Assembly (NCBI RefSeq): GCF_029893105.1
Contig: NZ_JARXWG010000020.1
Location: 19,867 to 83,866, forward strand
Direction: 5' to 3'
Source of the DNA: Parabacteroides sp. PF5-9
Lineage (GTDB): Bacteria; Bacteroidota; Bacteroidia; Bacteroidales; Tannerellaceae
Length of the DNA: 64,000 nt
This document shows, piece by piece, positions 7,731-17,574 of this stretch. Numbering within the stretch: the first letter of the stretch is position 1; the number at the start of each line of letters is the position of its first letter. The notes beneath the pieces were generated by a model. That model did not search any database. It saw only the letters and a list, made by a program, of their open reading frames with translations, and had not been told where the DNA came from. Both the position numbers and the translations under genes were made by a program.

Positions 7731-9971
7731 CTATAATAGAAGTGTGACCTCATGTTTCCCTGAGGATAATTTCCGGATCTGTCCGGAAGTTTGCAAAATG
7801 GCCTCGGTATCTTCCGGAACTGTCACTGTAAAATACAACTTACGTCCTTTCTTTTTAATATATACGGTAATATCTCCATAGGCGGTAGCAACCGTTGCCG
7901 CGGCTTCTGTCAATGTTCCTAACTGTGGGGCAATCTTAAACGTTTTAAATCCGGGTGAAGTCGGTTCTATGCCACACACTTTCTGACTCAATAAAGTGAG
8001 AGGTCCTCCACTCCATGCATGATTAATTGTTCCTCCACCGAATCCTTCCGGCCCAATACCCCAACCTTCAAAAAGAGTTGTATAACCAGCATAATTCATC
8101 ATTTTTGTATAGCGTTGTTTCATGCGTTCCAGGGCAAAAGTAGCCTCCCCCATCTGGAATAAAGCTTCCAATACATATTTTTCCATATAAGGACTTGCAT
8201 GATATTCTTTTCGCAACACTTTTATTAAAGCTGGATATTTATCCGTTGATGCTAATCCTGATAATACAGCCATCGCTTGAGAACGATCGTCAGTCTCTCC
8301 TTTATATCCTGGTGAACGGTAAGCTGATCCGATCCAGAATTTAGTATCAAAACATTGTTCTATGGTATGCATCATCGCTGAAATATCCTCAACATCAGAC
8401 TGTTTGTTCAATTGACGAGCAAACGCTCTTTCTGCTTTTAATGCCAAATAATACCAGCAATTGGTCAATACCCCGATATCTACATTTTCTCCCCAATCTC
8501 CCCAGTTCCAGCCTCCGGACCGCTCGACAACCAAGCCACTACGATCGACTTGCCATACTTCATGCAAATAACGATGTAAGCGATCATAAATAGCCGATAC
8601 AAAACTACTGTCGCCACTATAATAGTATTGAGTATAAAAACCATACCATCCCACCGACGCCAGCATTTGCAATGGCAGTTCTTTATCCCAATTACCGGCA
8701 GGCGCTGGCGAAAAAAGAGTACCATCTTTGCGTTGCCAGTCCATCAGTTCATAAATACCTTTCACCGCCAACTGCTGTCCCGATAAAGAAAGTGCATAAA
8801 AAGTCTCACCCAATTCATTCACTTCATCGCCCCACCATTGCGCCCGCTCACGATCCGGACAGTCCATATAACTATCCCGCATGGTAACATATAATGTCCG
8901 GGCCGAACGTTTCCATAATTCATTCAAGAAAGGATCGTTGCAACTGAACGAACCTGAAAATTCCGCATCATAACCGGTTTCCCTGAACCGCAGGTCTATC
9001 ACTTCCACACCCTCCGGTATAATGTACCAGACCTCGTGTCCATTCATCCAGCCATAACTTTCATATATTTGTTCTCCGTCTCTGGCAATATACTCTGCCC
9101 GGACGTTTGGTACACTACCACCTTCATAATTATCGGTCAACATATGAATCGTCTGACCAGCTTCGGCTTTGACTTTCAGATAAGGGGTAACCTGACAATT
9201 ATAAGGCAAGCGACAAAAAAGTGTATCGCCTTTTAATGACCGTCGTATGGTCGGATAGGGCAAAAGCCCGTAGTCTTTCCATTGAGGGATAGGGCGTTCG
9301 ACCAATTCGCCAAAAGGAAAATCTCCTGCAGACGCGATTGGCACTGCAGATGCTAAACGTCCTTTAAAATCTGGGGCATACCACTCTTTCATTTCCAGGC
9401 GAGCATCAAAACGGATATTACTTTCCGGCAAACGGTAATTAGGAAAAGGAGCTTCTGTATTTTGATAAGCCTCATAAACAGAACATTGCCACGAACGATC
9501 CGACACTATTGAAGCGATCTTTTCTTCCGACTCATTATATATTTGTCCATGAAATAATAATCCGGCTTTACCACTATTGATATGACTAAACCCATCCTTA
9601 CCGAAATGCCAAACGAGTAACGCAATTGTATTTTCACCTTCTTTCAAATAGCGTTCTATGGTCAGTTTATCATAATAAGTACCTTGTGGTGACGGGCCTC
9701 TCTTCAAACCTCCTTCAAATACGGTTAATTCACCATTAATCCATAGCCAATATTTGGTATCGGCAGCAATCAAAGCATCCATTTTACTGGGTTTTTCATC
9801 CAACTGAAATGTCTTTCGATAAATCAACCAGGTATTCGTTGAACTCTGACAACGTTCGGTATTTATCCATTGAGCCTCTTCAAATAAAGAACGACCGGCA
9901 TGCTGTGCTATACAACAAAAACAGACAAGAGATTGCAAGAAAATAAGAGTAAAGCATCGTTTGATACACAT
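7731..9971 (-). CDS. Exported alpha-L-rhamnosidase-like glycosidase (GH78 type)
   Basis: A protein of about 746 residues with an N-terminal signal segment (CFTLIFLQSLVCFCCIAQ) followed by a jelly-roll carbohydrate-binding part and an (alpha/alpha)6 catalytic barrel in the second half. The family hallmark is SYMDCPDRERAQWWGDEVNE, with clustered acidic residues in the active site, and the C-terminal beta domain follows GGTINHAWSGGP. It would release terminal L-rhamnose, or act on an unrelated sugar within the same clan. The frame is open to a TTG at 10004 that overlaps the previous gene by four bases; ATG at 9971 was chosen because it directly precedes the signal peptide. It is the last gene of the rhamnose operon. 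Closest subfamily cannot be settled by eye. Confidence 0.87.
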   Translation of the reverse strand: MCIKRCFTLIFLQSLVCFCCIAQHAGRSLFEEAQWINTERCQSSTNTWLIYRKTFQLDEKPSKMDALIAADTKYWLWINGELTVFEGGLKRGPSPQGTYYDKLTIERYLKEGENTIALLVWHFGKDGFSHINSGKAGLLFHGQIYNESEEKIASIVSDRSWQCSVYEAYQNTEAPFPNYRLPESNIRFDARLEMKEWYAPDFKGRLASAVPIASAGDFPFGELVERPIPQWKDYGLLPYPTIRRSLKGDTLFCRLPYNCQVTPYLKVKAEAGQTIHMLTDNYEGGSVPNVRAEYIARDGEQIYESYGWMNGHEVWYIIPEGVEVIDLRFRETGYDAEFSGSFSCNDPFLNELWKRSARTLYVTMRDSYMDCPDRERAQWWGDEVNELGETFYALSLSGQQLAVKGIYELMDWQRKDGTLFSPAPAGNWDKELPLQMLASVGWYGFYTQYYYSGDSSFVSAIYDRLHRYLHEVWQVDRSGLVVERSGGWNWGDWGENVDIGVLTNCWYYLALKAERAFARQLNKQSDVEDISAMMHTIEQCFDTKFWIGSAYRSPGYKGETDDRSQAMAVLSGLASTDKYPALIKVLRKEYHASPYMEKYVLEALFQMGEATFALERMKQRYTKMMNYAGYTTLFEGWGIGPEGFGGGTINHAWSGGPLTLLSQKVCGIEPTSPGFKTFKIAPQLGTLTEAAATVATAYGDITVYIKKKGRKLYFTVTVPEDTEAILQTSGQIRKLSSGKHEVTLLL

Positions 9972-10000
9972 AGACTTTTCGATAAAATTATATTTGTAAA

Positions 10001-12577
10001 TCAATAATAAAGCTGATAAGTTCCGGATCTCAAATCAACTTTTCTGTCGGCGACTATTACCTCTGCTGTACATCCGGCCGGGACACGCACTGTTAATTCG
10101 ATTTTATCCCCTGTACGTTTCCACTCACTGGTAATAATCCCTTTAACCGATTTATATTCTCCCTTAACCCAGTCAAGCCCCTCTACAAAATGAGGCGTAA
10201 ACCGGATATGTTTGAAACCCGGAACAGTTGAGTCGTAATTAATTCCTGCTAATTGGTTAACCATCCAGGCTGATATATCTCCCATAAAGACATGATTGAT
10301 TGAAGCATCACGAAACTGTGGGCTTAATGTCCATGTTTCAGCCAATGTCGTATACCCCATTGTTTCCACCCAATATCCCCAAGAGGGAGCCTCGGTTTTT
10401 GTCACCATTTTCATTACATCTTCAATATAACCATATCGGGTTAATATAGCCGGAACTGTTTTACTTCCTATTAAACCGAAGTCAAGGAAATGATTATTAT
10501 TTGCTACAGCTGTCCGAAGATTATCTGCTACTTGTTTCTCTTTCCCTTCCGGAACAAGATCTAAGTAAAGCGCCAAAGCTTGTGCTGTTTGAGTACCTTC
10601 AGCATATATACCCGCTGCTGCATTAAAGAATTTATCATTGATCAATTGTTTTAACCGGGCGGCTTTTTCTTTGTACGGAGTAGCATCTTTTCCTAACAAC
10701 TCAGCAAAACGAGCCATAAGTAGATTATCCTGATAGTAGTATGTGGTAGAGGTATATTCATTATTTGTCGTAGCTTTCCAATAGACCCAATCGCCTAATC
10801 CGAATGTAAGGAAACCCTCTTTTTCATTGGTTTCCAGATAGTGTAGATAACGTTCCATGGTTGGATATAATGCTTCAATACAACGCGTATCTCCATAATA
10901 ATTATACAACGCATTCGGTATAATGAACAAAGCGGCATCCCATACCGGCCCGATGTTTTTTCCGTACCCCCAGCCACTCGAAGGAATAATACCCGATAAA
11001 TCACCCGCTTCACGTTGATTATCGATAAAGTCATTCATCCATTTTTCGTACAGTGTAATACCGTCAAAACCCAACAATGCCAGATCGATAGCGATATGGG
11101 CATCAGCAGTCCAACCATTTTTTTCCCGTTGCGGACAATCGGTCGGGATGCTGTGTAGATTTCCCCGATAAGCCAGCATCGTCGCATTATAGATCTTATT
11201 CAACAGAGGATCAGAGCAACTGAATGATCCGACCGGATCAATATCCGTATGTACAAAAAGAGCGGTAAGACTCTCTTCTGTCATTTCTATCGGTTCCGAA
11301 CTTTCTACTTCGGCATACTGAAAACCATGATAGGCAAACGAAGGCGTAAAGATTTCCTCTTCTCCTGTCCCTTTTAAGGTATACATATCCGTTTGGATGA
11401 TCTCATACGGTTTCTCCGGATGATAGTAAATATTGATATTGCCTTGCTCCAACCGGCCATCCGTTTTCAACAATTCACCATGTTTAATCGTTACGCGGGT
11501 ACCCGGTGCGCCTTTCACTTTCAAACGGGTAAACCCTGCTATATTCTTTTCATAGGAATAAACATACAATTGATCATTGAACTTCTTCACAGATACGGGT
11601 TTTAATTCTTCCGTAATCCGTATCCCCGGCATTTGTTGAGCGACAAGGAGCGGAGCAGGAGATGTTGTTAATGTTGCATCTTCCCACCGACTGTCATCAA
11701 ATGAAGCCGTTTTCCAGCCTTCCTCCTCCAGTCGTGCATCATACATATCACCGCTGTACAGATTATTATATGTATAAGGTCCGGTTGCTGTCTGCCAGGT
11801 TTTATCTGTTGCAATTGTTTCTACAGAGCCATCATCATACGTCAGTCTTAACTCACATAACATACGCGGACGATCCCGCCAACGGGCAGTTTCAAAATTC
11901 CAGACCGCTTTTGATTGTATATTATACCAGGCATTCCCCAATACTGCGGCAATAGCATTTTCTTTTTCATTCAAAACCGAGGTAACATCATGTGTCACAT
12001 ACAAAATACGTTTATCAAAATGGGTATACCCCGGATCAAGATAGTTCTCTCCTACCCTTTGTCCATTGATAAACAACTCATAATAACCAGCCGCAGCGAT
12101 ATAAACACGGGCATTCTTGACCGATTTTTCAAGTGCAAATTTTTTCCTGAAAAGCGGAGCAGGTTCATATTCCTTATCCTGGTTATCTGTAATCCATTGA
12201 CCCGTCCAATCCGAAGGATTTAACTTAGCCGTTTCGAAATAGGATGTTTCAGATGTCCGACACTTTTGTCCTTTTTGATCCCATACCGTAACATTCCAAT
12301 AATAACGCGTATGTGATTGGAGAGACATCCCTTCGGTATAAGGCTGCAGATTATCCGGAGATGTACCGATACATATTTCAGAACGGGAGATATCAAAATC
12401 GTCCTCCACACTTTCATACTCCCAAGTAAAACGGGGAGAGATCGTTTCTATGCCAAGTGGTTCTTTCAGGTATTCCGTGCGCAGATTGACTGGCACGGTT
12501 TGTGTATTTTCGCTTTGACAAGCTGTTAATGTCAAGACATAAAAAATAAAAAGGATTAATACATTTTGTGTTTTCAT
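10001..12577 (-). CDS. Alpha-L-rhamnosidase, GH78, lipoprotein
   Basis: An 858-residue multi-domain rhamnosidase. A type II signal ends in a LTLTAC lipobox, so it is membrane-anchored, probably at the outer membrane or periplasm. A fibronectin-like and N-terminal Bac_rhamnosid_N region covers about 30-330, including YELFINGQRVGENYLDPGYT. The (alpha/alpha)6 catalytic domain runs from about 440 to 770 with the signature PTDCPQREKNGWTADA, where Asp, Glu and Asp are the conserved acidic residues of GH78, and a C-terminal beta domain closes the chain. The length is normal for the family. It is the sixth gene of the operon, 31 bp after the preceding rhamnosidase. Confidence 0.95.
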   Translation of the reverse strand: MKTQNVLILFIFYVLTLTACQSENTQTVPVNLRTEYLKEPLGIETISPRFTWEYESVEDDFDISRSEICIGTSPDNLQPYTEGMSLQSHTRYYWNVTVWDQKGQKCRTSETSYFETAKLNPSDWTGQWITDNQDKEYEPAPLFRKKFALEKSVKNARVYIAAAGYYELFINGQRVGENYLDPGYTHFDKRILYVTHDVTSVLNEKENAIAAVLGNAWYNIQSKAVWNFETARWRDRPRMLCELRLTYDDGSVETIATDKTWQTATGPYTYNNLYSGDMYDARLEEEGWKTASFDDSRWEDATLTTSPAPLLVAQQMPGIRITEELKPVSVKKFNDQLYVYSYEKNIAGFTRLKVKGAPGTRVTIKHGELLKTDGRLEQGNINIYYHPEKPYEIIQTDMYTLKGTGEEEIFTPSFAYHGFQYAEVESSEPIEMTEESLTALFVHTDIDPVGSFSCSDPLLNKIYNATMLAYRGNLHSIPTDCPQREKNGWTADAHIAIDLALLGFDGITLYEKWMNDFIDNQREAGDLSGIIPSSGWGYGKNIGPVWDAALFIIPNALYNYYGDTRCIEALYPTMERYLHYLETNEKEGFLTFGLGDWVYWKATTNNEYTSTTYYYQDNLLMARFAELLGKDATPYKEKAARLKQLINDKFFNAAAGIYAEGTQTAQALALYLDLVPEGKEKQVADNLRTAVANNNHFLDFGLIGSKTVPAILTRYGYIEDVMKMVTKTEAPSWGYWVETMGYTTLAETWTLSPQFRDASINHVFMGDISAWMVNQLAGINYDSTVPGFKHIRFTPHFVEGLDWVKGEYKSVKGIITSEWKRTGDKIELTVRVPAGCTAEVIVADRKVDLRSGTYQLYY

Positions 12578-12608
12578 GGTTGTTATATTGTTTCTGTATC
12601 TGGTTCTC

Positions 12609-14357
12609 TTATCGAATTACCTTCACTTCTTCCGGAGCATTTATTTCACTTTTAATCGTTCCTCCCGGTTGTTTTTCATGCCGAATCCGAATAGTCCCAT
12701 AAGGAGTCGGGAAAGTCCCTTCTACCCATTCTAGATCCCCTAAATGAGGTGTGATTTTTACCACACGACAGCCAGGTTCTATAATCTGTACTCCCAATAC
12801 ATACTCACTCAGCCAGGCTGTCGGACCAGATGCCCAGCCATGACATAAACTATGGCGAAACCCTTCGTAACAATAAGCGCCATAATCCCCATGAATATCC
12901 TTTTTACCTGGAGCAACCAGTTCATCTATCCGTCCTGCGCCGGGCAACCAATCCAGGTTAAAATCTTCCCAAAACGTAGTCGCACCCAAATCAAGCATTG
13001 CCCCCCAGTAATCACGGATAACAGTCATTGCTCCGTCATAATTCCCGGCTAAAGCCATTGCACGCAACATATAATAACCATAAAAAGTAGAAAAACCATG
13101 ACCTCCGTTTACAGAGAGGTAGGAATTATCAGCCTCTTTAGGCGACATCAAACCGGAAATAGCCATAAGGGCAGCAGCTTGTTTCGAACCAGGCGCATCT
13201 GGTGCTTTGCCAGACTTCAACATCGCTTTTGTGATAATCGAAGCGGCCTTTACAGCTCGTTTTGCAGTAGCCTGGCATTCTGCTGCCAACACTTTTTCAT
13301 CCAAGATCGTACAAAGTTCTTCGCCCGCTCGCAAAGCTTGAATCATTAATGCCTGCAACCCGGCATCTATAGCCGCCGGATTTTCACTAGAAGGCCAATC
13401 CAGAAAGCGATTCCCATCCAACTGTTCCCTGCCATCTTTATCCACTTTGGAAATCAGGTGTTGCAACAAACTGGTCAGATACGCTTTCTGTTCCTTTAAA
13501 TAATCCAGATCACCCTGATAAAAATACCAATCCCGATGGATCAGCAACCACCAGATCGAATAAGAACTAATCCCATTCATCCATTGTGGCAGTGGAGTAA
13601 TGTCCCGAATCAGATCCAGGCTTTTAGGCACCACCTCATGATAGCCAAAGACCGAGTTGACTGTCATCACCTCCGGATGTAAATCGCCTACCCAGACCAA
13701 TCGGTCACGTTTAATCCCATCCCATAAATATTCCTGCATATTCAAATGCACTGTATACGCACCTGTTTGCCAGATTTTATTTAACCGTTCATCGTTACAT
13801 TTGAATGAACCTTTATAAGGTATATCAAGAAAAGTCGAGATTGCTCTGACTTCTTTCAGGTGCAATTCTGCCTCATCACCCAATAAGTCGATACGGACAA
13901 AACGAAAACCTGAATTTCCAACCTCTGTTACTCCCAACCAAGGCAATTTTAGTGTAAAATCACGCATAGCATGATCGTTTGTTGCTCCTTTTACACCAAT
14001 TTCCGACATCGCTTCACTAACAGATTCACCGAAACGGATCCGTACAGATACCGGCAGTTGAGAAGCAGGCATTCCGGTGACCACCTGAACTCCTCCTTGC
14101 AACTCTCTTCCAAAATCCAACAATATTGAAACAGGCTCTCCCGGTTTGTTTTTCATTACACAAATACGGGTATTGGCCAGATCCGATTGCCCGTTACCTG
14201 GTAATAACAAATTATTTATTCCGGAGATTTGATCACCCGACTGTTGCCATACAATACGTGTCGGAGAAAGATATTCACGCGTGCGAGTATCCCGTTGCTG
14301 CGCTGAAGTCAAAAACGAACAACAAAGAAAAAAAAATAGGATCAGATGTTTATTCAT
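12609..14357 (-). CDS. Exported GH78-related rhamnosidase, short form
   Basis: A 582-residue exported protein with signal peptide at about 1-19 (LILFFFLCCSFLTSAQ). A short N-terminal beta domain (DFGRELQGGVQVVTG, GFRFVRIDLLG) is followed by an (alpha/alpha)6 barrel from about 185. The GH78 DCPxRE signature is replaced by WDGIKRDRLVWVGDLHPE, which keeps acidic residues and the Trp, as in a recognised branch of the family. The C-terminal beta domain follows HGWASGPTAWLSEYVLG. It is shorter than the neighbouring GH78 enzymes by about 280 residues because it lacks the extra N-terminal modules. Substrate may be a substituted or internal rhamnose (inference). It lies 66 bp after rhaD. Confidence 0.88.
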   Translation of the reverse strand: MNKHLILFFFLCCSFLTSAQQRDTRTREYLSPTRIVWQQSGDQISGINNLLLPGNGQSDLANTRICVMKNKPGEPVSILLDFGRELQGGVQVVTGMPASQLPVSVRIRFGESVSEAMSEIGVKGATNDHAMRDFTLKLPWLGVTEVGNSGFRFVRIDLLGDEAELHLKEVRAISTFLDIPYKGSFKCNDERLNKIWQTGAYTVHLNMQEYLWDGIKRDRLVWVGDLHPEVMTVNSVFGYHEVVPKSLDLIRDITPLPQWMNGISSYSIWWLLIHRDWYFYQGDLDYLKEQKAYLTSLLQHLISKVDKDGREQLDGNRFLDWPSSENPAAIDAGLQALMIQALRAGEELCTILDEKVLAAECQATAKRAVKAASIITKAMLKSGKAPDAPGSKQAAALMAISGLMSPKEADNSYLSVNGGHGFSTFYGYYMLRAMALAGNYDGAMTVIRDYWGAMLDLGATTFWEDFNLDWLPGAGRIDELVAPGKKDIHGDYGAYCYEGFRHSLCHGWASGPTAWLSEYVLGVQIIEPGCRVVKITPHLGDLEWVEGTFPTPYGTIRIRHEKQPGGTIKSEINAPEEVKVIR

Positions 14358-14423
14358 GATTTAGATATAGGGTTTTAAAAGTCGCGTTCTGAAATATATT
14401 CAAAACGCGATATTCGTTTCTTC

Positions 14424-15224
14424 TTACAATCCGAAAGCCGGTACCAGATCATCCAATTGTTGGTCTGTCATACCTTCCGGCTCATATCCACACATCCGGG
14501 CATTCATATAGATCTGAGCCGACTTACTCAACGTATCTATGGCATCAAAACATTCGATAATATCCTCACCAACTGCTAATATACCATGTTTTTCCCAGAA
14601 AACCACATCGTGTTTTTCCAATTGTCTGATTGTAGCTTCAGCCAAAGCCAACGTTCCCGGGATCTCATAAGGGACAATCCCTACGCCTTTAGGCACAATA
14701 ATCCGGGATTCGGGAATCATACTCCATAGGGTACGCGTCAATTTTTCAGAATCAAGAAACGGTTTACAATGAGTCATTCCGATCAGATCTGTCGGATGTG
14801 TATGCACTACGACCTTTATATCTCTTCCCAATCCACGAAGATAATTATGCATCATTAAATGAGAAGGCAATTCTGATGTCGGAACAATTGGTTGCTCTGC
14901 AATAATCTCATACGATTTCCCATCCGATGATATACGGATAAGTGATCCGTTTGCAAACGGATCCTGAGCAACATAACGCATCCGCTTGCCTGTTCCGGTT
15001 ACATAAAAAATATGATTACTCAGAACCTCCATAGGCGTCAGTAGGTCTATAGCCGGACATAAAGCAGGTAAAGTCTTTTCTTCCTCAGACATCAATGAAG
15101 TCACGTTCACCGAAATATTACCTCCATTTCGTTCTGCCCATCCTTTTGTCCACAGATATCCTGCTACCTCTGCAATCCGTTCTATCTCTGCCATCAGGCT
15201 GTTATTGTTTCTAATTGTGATCAT
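14424..15224 (-). CDS. rhaD: Rhamnulose-1-phosphate aldolase
   Basis: A class II, zinc-dependent aldolase that splits L-rhamnulose 1-phosphate into dihydroxyacetone phosphate and L-lactaldehyde. The catalytic region SELPSHL holds the conserved Glu. VVHTHPTDL places zinc ligands at His141 and His143, the same numbers as in the Escherichia coli enzyme, and the third His is in WEKHGILAVG. The 266-residue length fits the family (about 274). It sits in the operon between the transporter rhaT and the rhamnosidases. Confidence 0.96.
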   Translation of the reverse strand: MITIRNNNSLMAEIERIAEVAGYLWTKGWAERNGGNISVNVTSLMSEEEKTLPALCPAIDLLTPMEVLSNHIFYVTGTGKRMRYVAQDPFANGSLIRISSDGKSYEIIAEQPIVPTSELPSHLMMHNYLRGLGRDIKVVVHTHPTDLIGMTHCKPFLDSEKLTRTLWSMIPESRIIVPKGVGIVPYEIPGTLALAEATIRQLEKHDVVFWEKHGILAVGEDIIECFDAIDTLSKSAQIYMNARMCGYEPEGMTDQQLDDLVPAFGL

Positions 15225-15248
15225 TCTTTCTTTATCTATTGAATCGTA

Positions 15249-16274
15249 TTATACTAAATTAGGAAATAACAAGGAAAATATCAGTATACAGATTCCTGCT
15301 ACCAATACAATGATTGTTTTTGTACTCGCCCCTTGCCATTCTTTCAAAATTATTCCCCAGAAATTACTGAATATGACATTTAATGACATCAGGATACTCC
15401 ATGAAAAAGCCAGCATAACCGGTGAATCGGTAAAATAACTTTTCCCCATTCCCAAGCCAAAAAACTGGGAATACCACAAGACTCCTGCTAAAGCACAAAA
15501 TAACACATTATTAAGTAAAGTACCCTTTGATACAGAGAAATAATCTTTTCCGGTCTTATTCTTTATATTCTGGAAAATACAATAAGAGGCATTGGTTAGA
15601 AAACCACCGATCGTGACTAATAAAATCACAGGATTCAAGGCAAACAGTTCGCTTGCCCCACCCGCTTTTACCTCTGCGACAATCTCGTTTCCAGACTCCA
15701 GCCCCAGATTAAAACAGGCACTCATCACTCCGGCAAGTAAAGCAACGAGCAATCCTTTCGTCAAAGCAAAATCTTTAATCGCTGCTTTCTTTTCTTCTTC
15801 CGTCATATTTTGTGCCCGTAAACTACCGGCATAACCAATCACTGCTATACCGGCCAGGGTAATACAGACACCGATCAACACAATTAATCCATCCCCGTGG
15901 AAAAGATCCATCCCACCGAAGATAGCCGGGAGAAGAGTTCCAAAACCGGCACAGGTACCCAAAGCAATACTTTGTCCCAGTGCAACTCCCAAGTATCGCA
16001 TACTTAAACCGAAAGTCAACCCTCCTACTCCCCATAGCATACCATACACTATACAGCCCCAACTACCGTCGGCGCTCCATAACTGCATAAGGCTACTTCC
16101 GGAAGGAATGGCCAACAACGCACCTAAATAGGGAAAAACAAGCCATGCAAACAGCCCTTGTATCAACCAAAAGCTTTCCCAACTCCACTCTTTTACTTTC
16201 CGTATCGGCACATACGAACTACTCTGTCCAAAACTACCGACAGCTATTATTAATAAACCGATTAATATCTCCAC
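15249..16274 (-). CDS. rhaT: L-rhamnose/proton symporter
   Basis: A 341-residue inner-membrane carrier of the RhaT family, with about ten hydrophobic segments spread along the chain, from LIGLLIIAVGSFGQSSSYVP at the N-terminus to TIIVLVAGICILIFSLLF at the end. The conserved YVPIRKVKEWSWESFWL near the first loop is typical. It would import free L-rhamnose released by the rhamnosidases. The start is GTG at 16274; no in-frame ATG lies nearby and the N-terminus matches the family. It lies 19 bp after rhaA. Confidence 0.95.
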   Translation of the reverse strand: MEILIGLLIIAVGSFGQSSSYVPIRKVKEWSWESFWLIQGLFAWLVFPYLGALLAIPSGSSLMQLWSADGSWGCIVYGMLWGVGGLTFGLSMRYLGVALGQSIALGTCAGFGTLLPAIFGGMDLFHGDGLIVLIGVCITLAGIAVIGYAGSLRAQNMTEEEKKAAIKDFALTKGLLVALLAGVMSACFNLGLESGNEIVAEVKAGGASELFALNPVILLVTIGGFLTNASYCIFQNIKNKTGKDYFSVSKGTLLNNVLFCALAGVLWYSQFFGLGMGKSYFTDSPVMLAFSWSILMSLNVIFSNFWGIILKEWQGASTKTIIVLVAGICILIFSLLFPNLV

Positions 16275-16293
16275 AATTATTAATTGTTAATGA

Positions 16294-17553
16294 TTAATTG
16301 CGCTTGCTCGTTACTTCTTTTTCATATTGTTGGATGCCTGCAATATAATCATCTCCAACCGGCACATTATTCTGCAGACAGAACATATCCCATACCGCAT
16401 TCCACGGCATACTCTTTAATTCTTCCTGCATAGCCAACCGTTCAAAATATTTACCCTCCGCTTCATATTGCTGCAGTAGTGCAGACGGTTCCAATAAAGC
16501 CTGTAAGAAAGCCTTTTGTGTTGCACGACATCCAATCACATAAGCACCTATACGATTAATCGTGGCATCAAAATAATCCAATCCGATATGTACGCGATCC
16601 AATGCTTCACAACGGATAATTTCCCGAGCCAGATCCATCAGATCATCATTAAGTATGACCACATGATCACTGTCCCAACGGATCGGACGGCTCACATGCA
16701 ACATAATCTCGGGAGTGAAAAGCAATAAAGAAGAAACTTTATCCGCTACACTTTCCGTCAAATGGAAATGTCCGGTATCCAAGGTAACAATTTTACCTTT
16801 CTTAGCACCATAACCCAGATAGAAATCATAAGAACCCACCGTATAACTCTCCAAACCTATGCCAAAGAGTTTTGCTTCAATACAATCCTTCATATAATTA
16901 TATGGGGTTGAAAAGATCTCATCTAAGGACTGTTCTAGTAAACGACGATATTTTAACCTGTTTGCAGGCACTTCCTTACTTCCATCATGCACCCAAAGGT
17001 TCATCATAGCAGGATCTTCCTGATATTTCCCCATCTCTTCACTGATCCATCGACAACGTTTCGTATGTTCGATCCAGAAGTTACGTATCTCATTATCCGG
17101 GTTAGCCAGTGTCAGATCACCACTTTTAGGATGTGAGAAAGAGGTACTGTTGAAGTCCAGTTTCATTCCATTTTCTTTCGCCCATTGCATCCAGCTTTGG
17201 AAATGAACCGGTTCTACCTCATCGCGATCGACCACTTTACCTTGAAAATCACCATATATCTCATGTAAACTCAAACGGTGGTTGCCGGCTATATACGATG
17301 ATGCTTTGAGAATATCAGCACGTAACTCATCGATATTGCGTGCGCGTCCGGGATAGTTACCCGTTACCTGAATTCCTCCTGTTAATGTACCTCCCTGATT
17401 TTCAAAACCGGTAACATCATCTGCCTGCCAGCAATGCAAAGACAAGGCAATTTTTTGTAAACTGTCGATCGCTTTATTCACGTCCACACCCAAGGCGGCA
17501 TACTTCTCTGATGCTACCTGAAAAGCTGATTTAATAGCTGTTTCTTTTGTCAT
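16294..17553 (-). CDS. rhaA: L-rhamnose isomerase
   Basis: A 419-residue cytoplasmic isomerase converting L-rhamnose to L-rhamnulose, using a divalent metal. Family segments visible are SLHCWQADDVTGFE near residue 40, GDFQGKVVDRDEV near 105, LWVHDGSKEVPANR, and LDTGHFHLTESVADKV, which contributes metal-binding acidic and His residues. Length matches the bacterial enzyme. It is the second gene of the operon, 21 bp after rhaB. Confidence 0.97.
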   Translation of the reverse strand: MTKETAIKSAFQVASEKYAALGVDVNKAIDSLQKIALSLHCWQADDVTGFENQGGTLTGGIQVTGNYPGRARNIDELRADILKASSYIAGNHRLSLHEIYGDFQGKVVDRDEVEPVHFQSWMQWAKENGMKLDFNSTSFSHPKSGDLTLANPDNEIRNFWIEHTKRCRWISEEMGKYQEDPAMMNLWVHDGSKEVPANRLKYRRLLEQSLDEIFSTPYNYMKDCIEAKLFGIGLESYTVGSYDFYLGYGAKKGKIVTLDTGHFHLTESVADKVSSLLLFTPEIMLHVSRPIRWDSDHVVILNDDLMDLAREIIRCEALDRVHIGLDYFDATINRIGAYVIGCRATQKAFLQALLEPSALLQQYEAEGKYFERLAMQEELKSMPWNAVWDMFCLQNNVPVGDDYIAGIQQYEKEVTSKRN

Positions 17554-17574
17554 AATATGATTATTGAATTATTA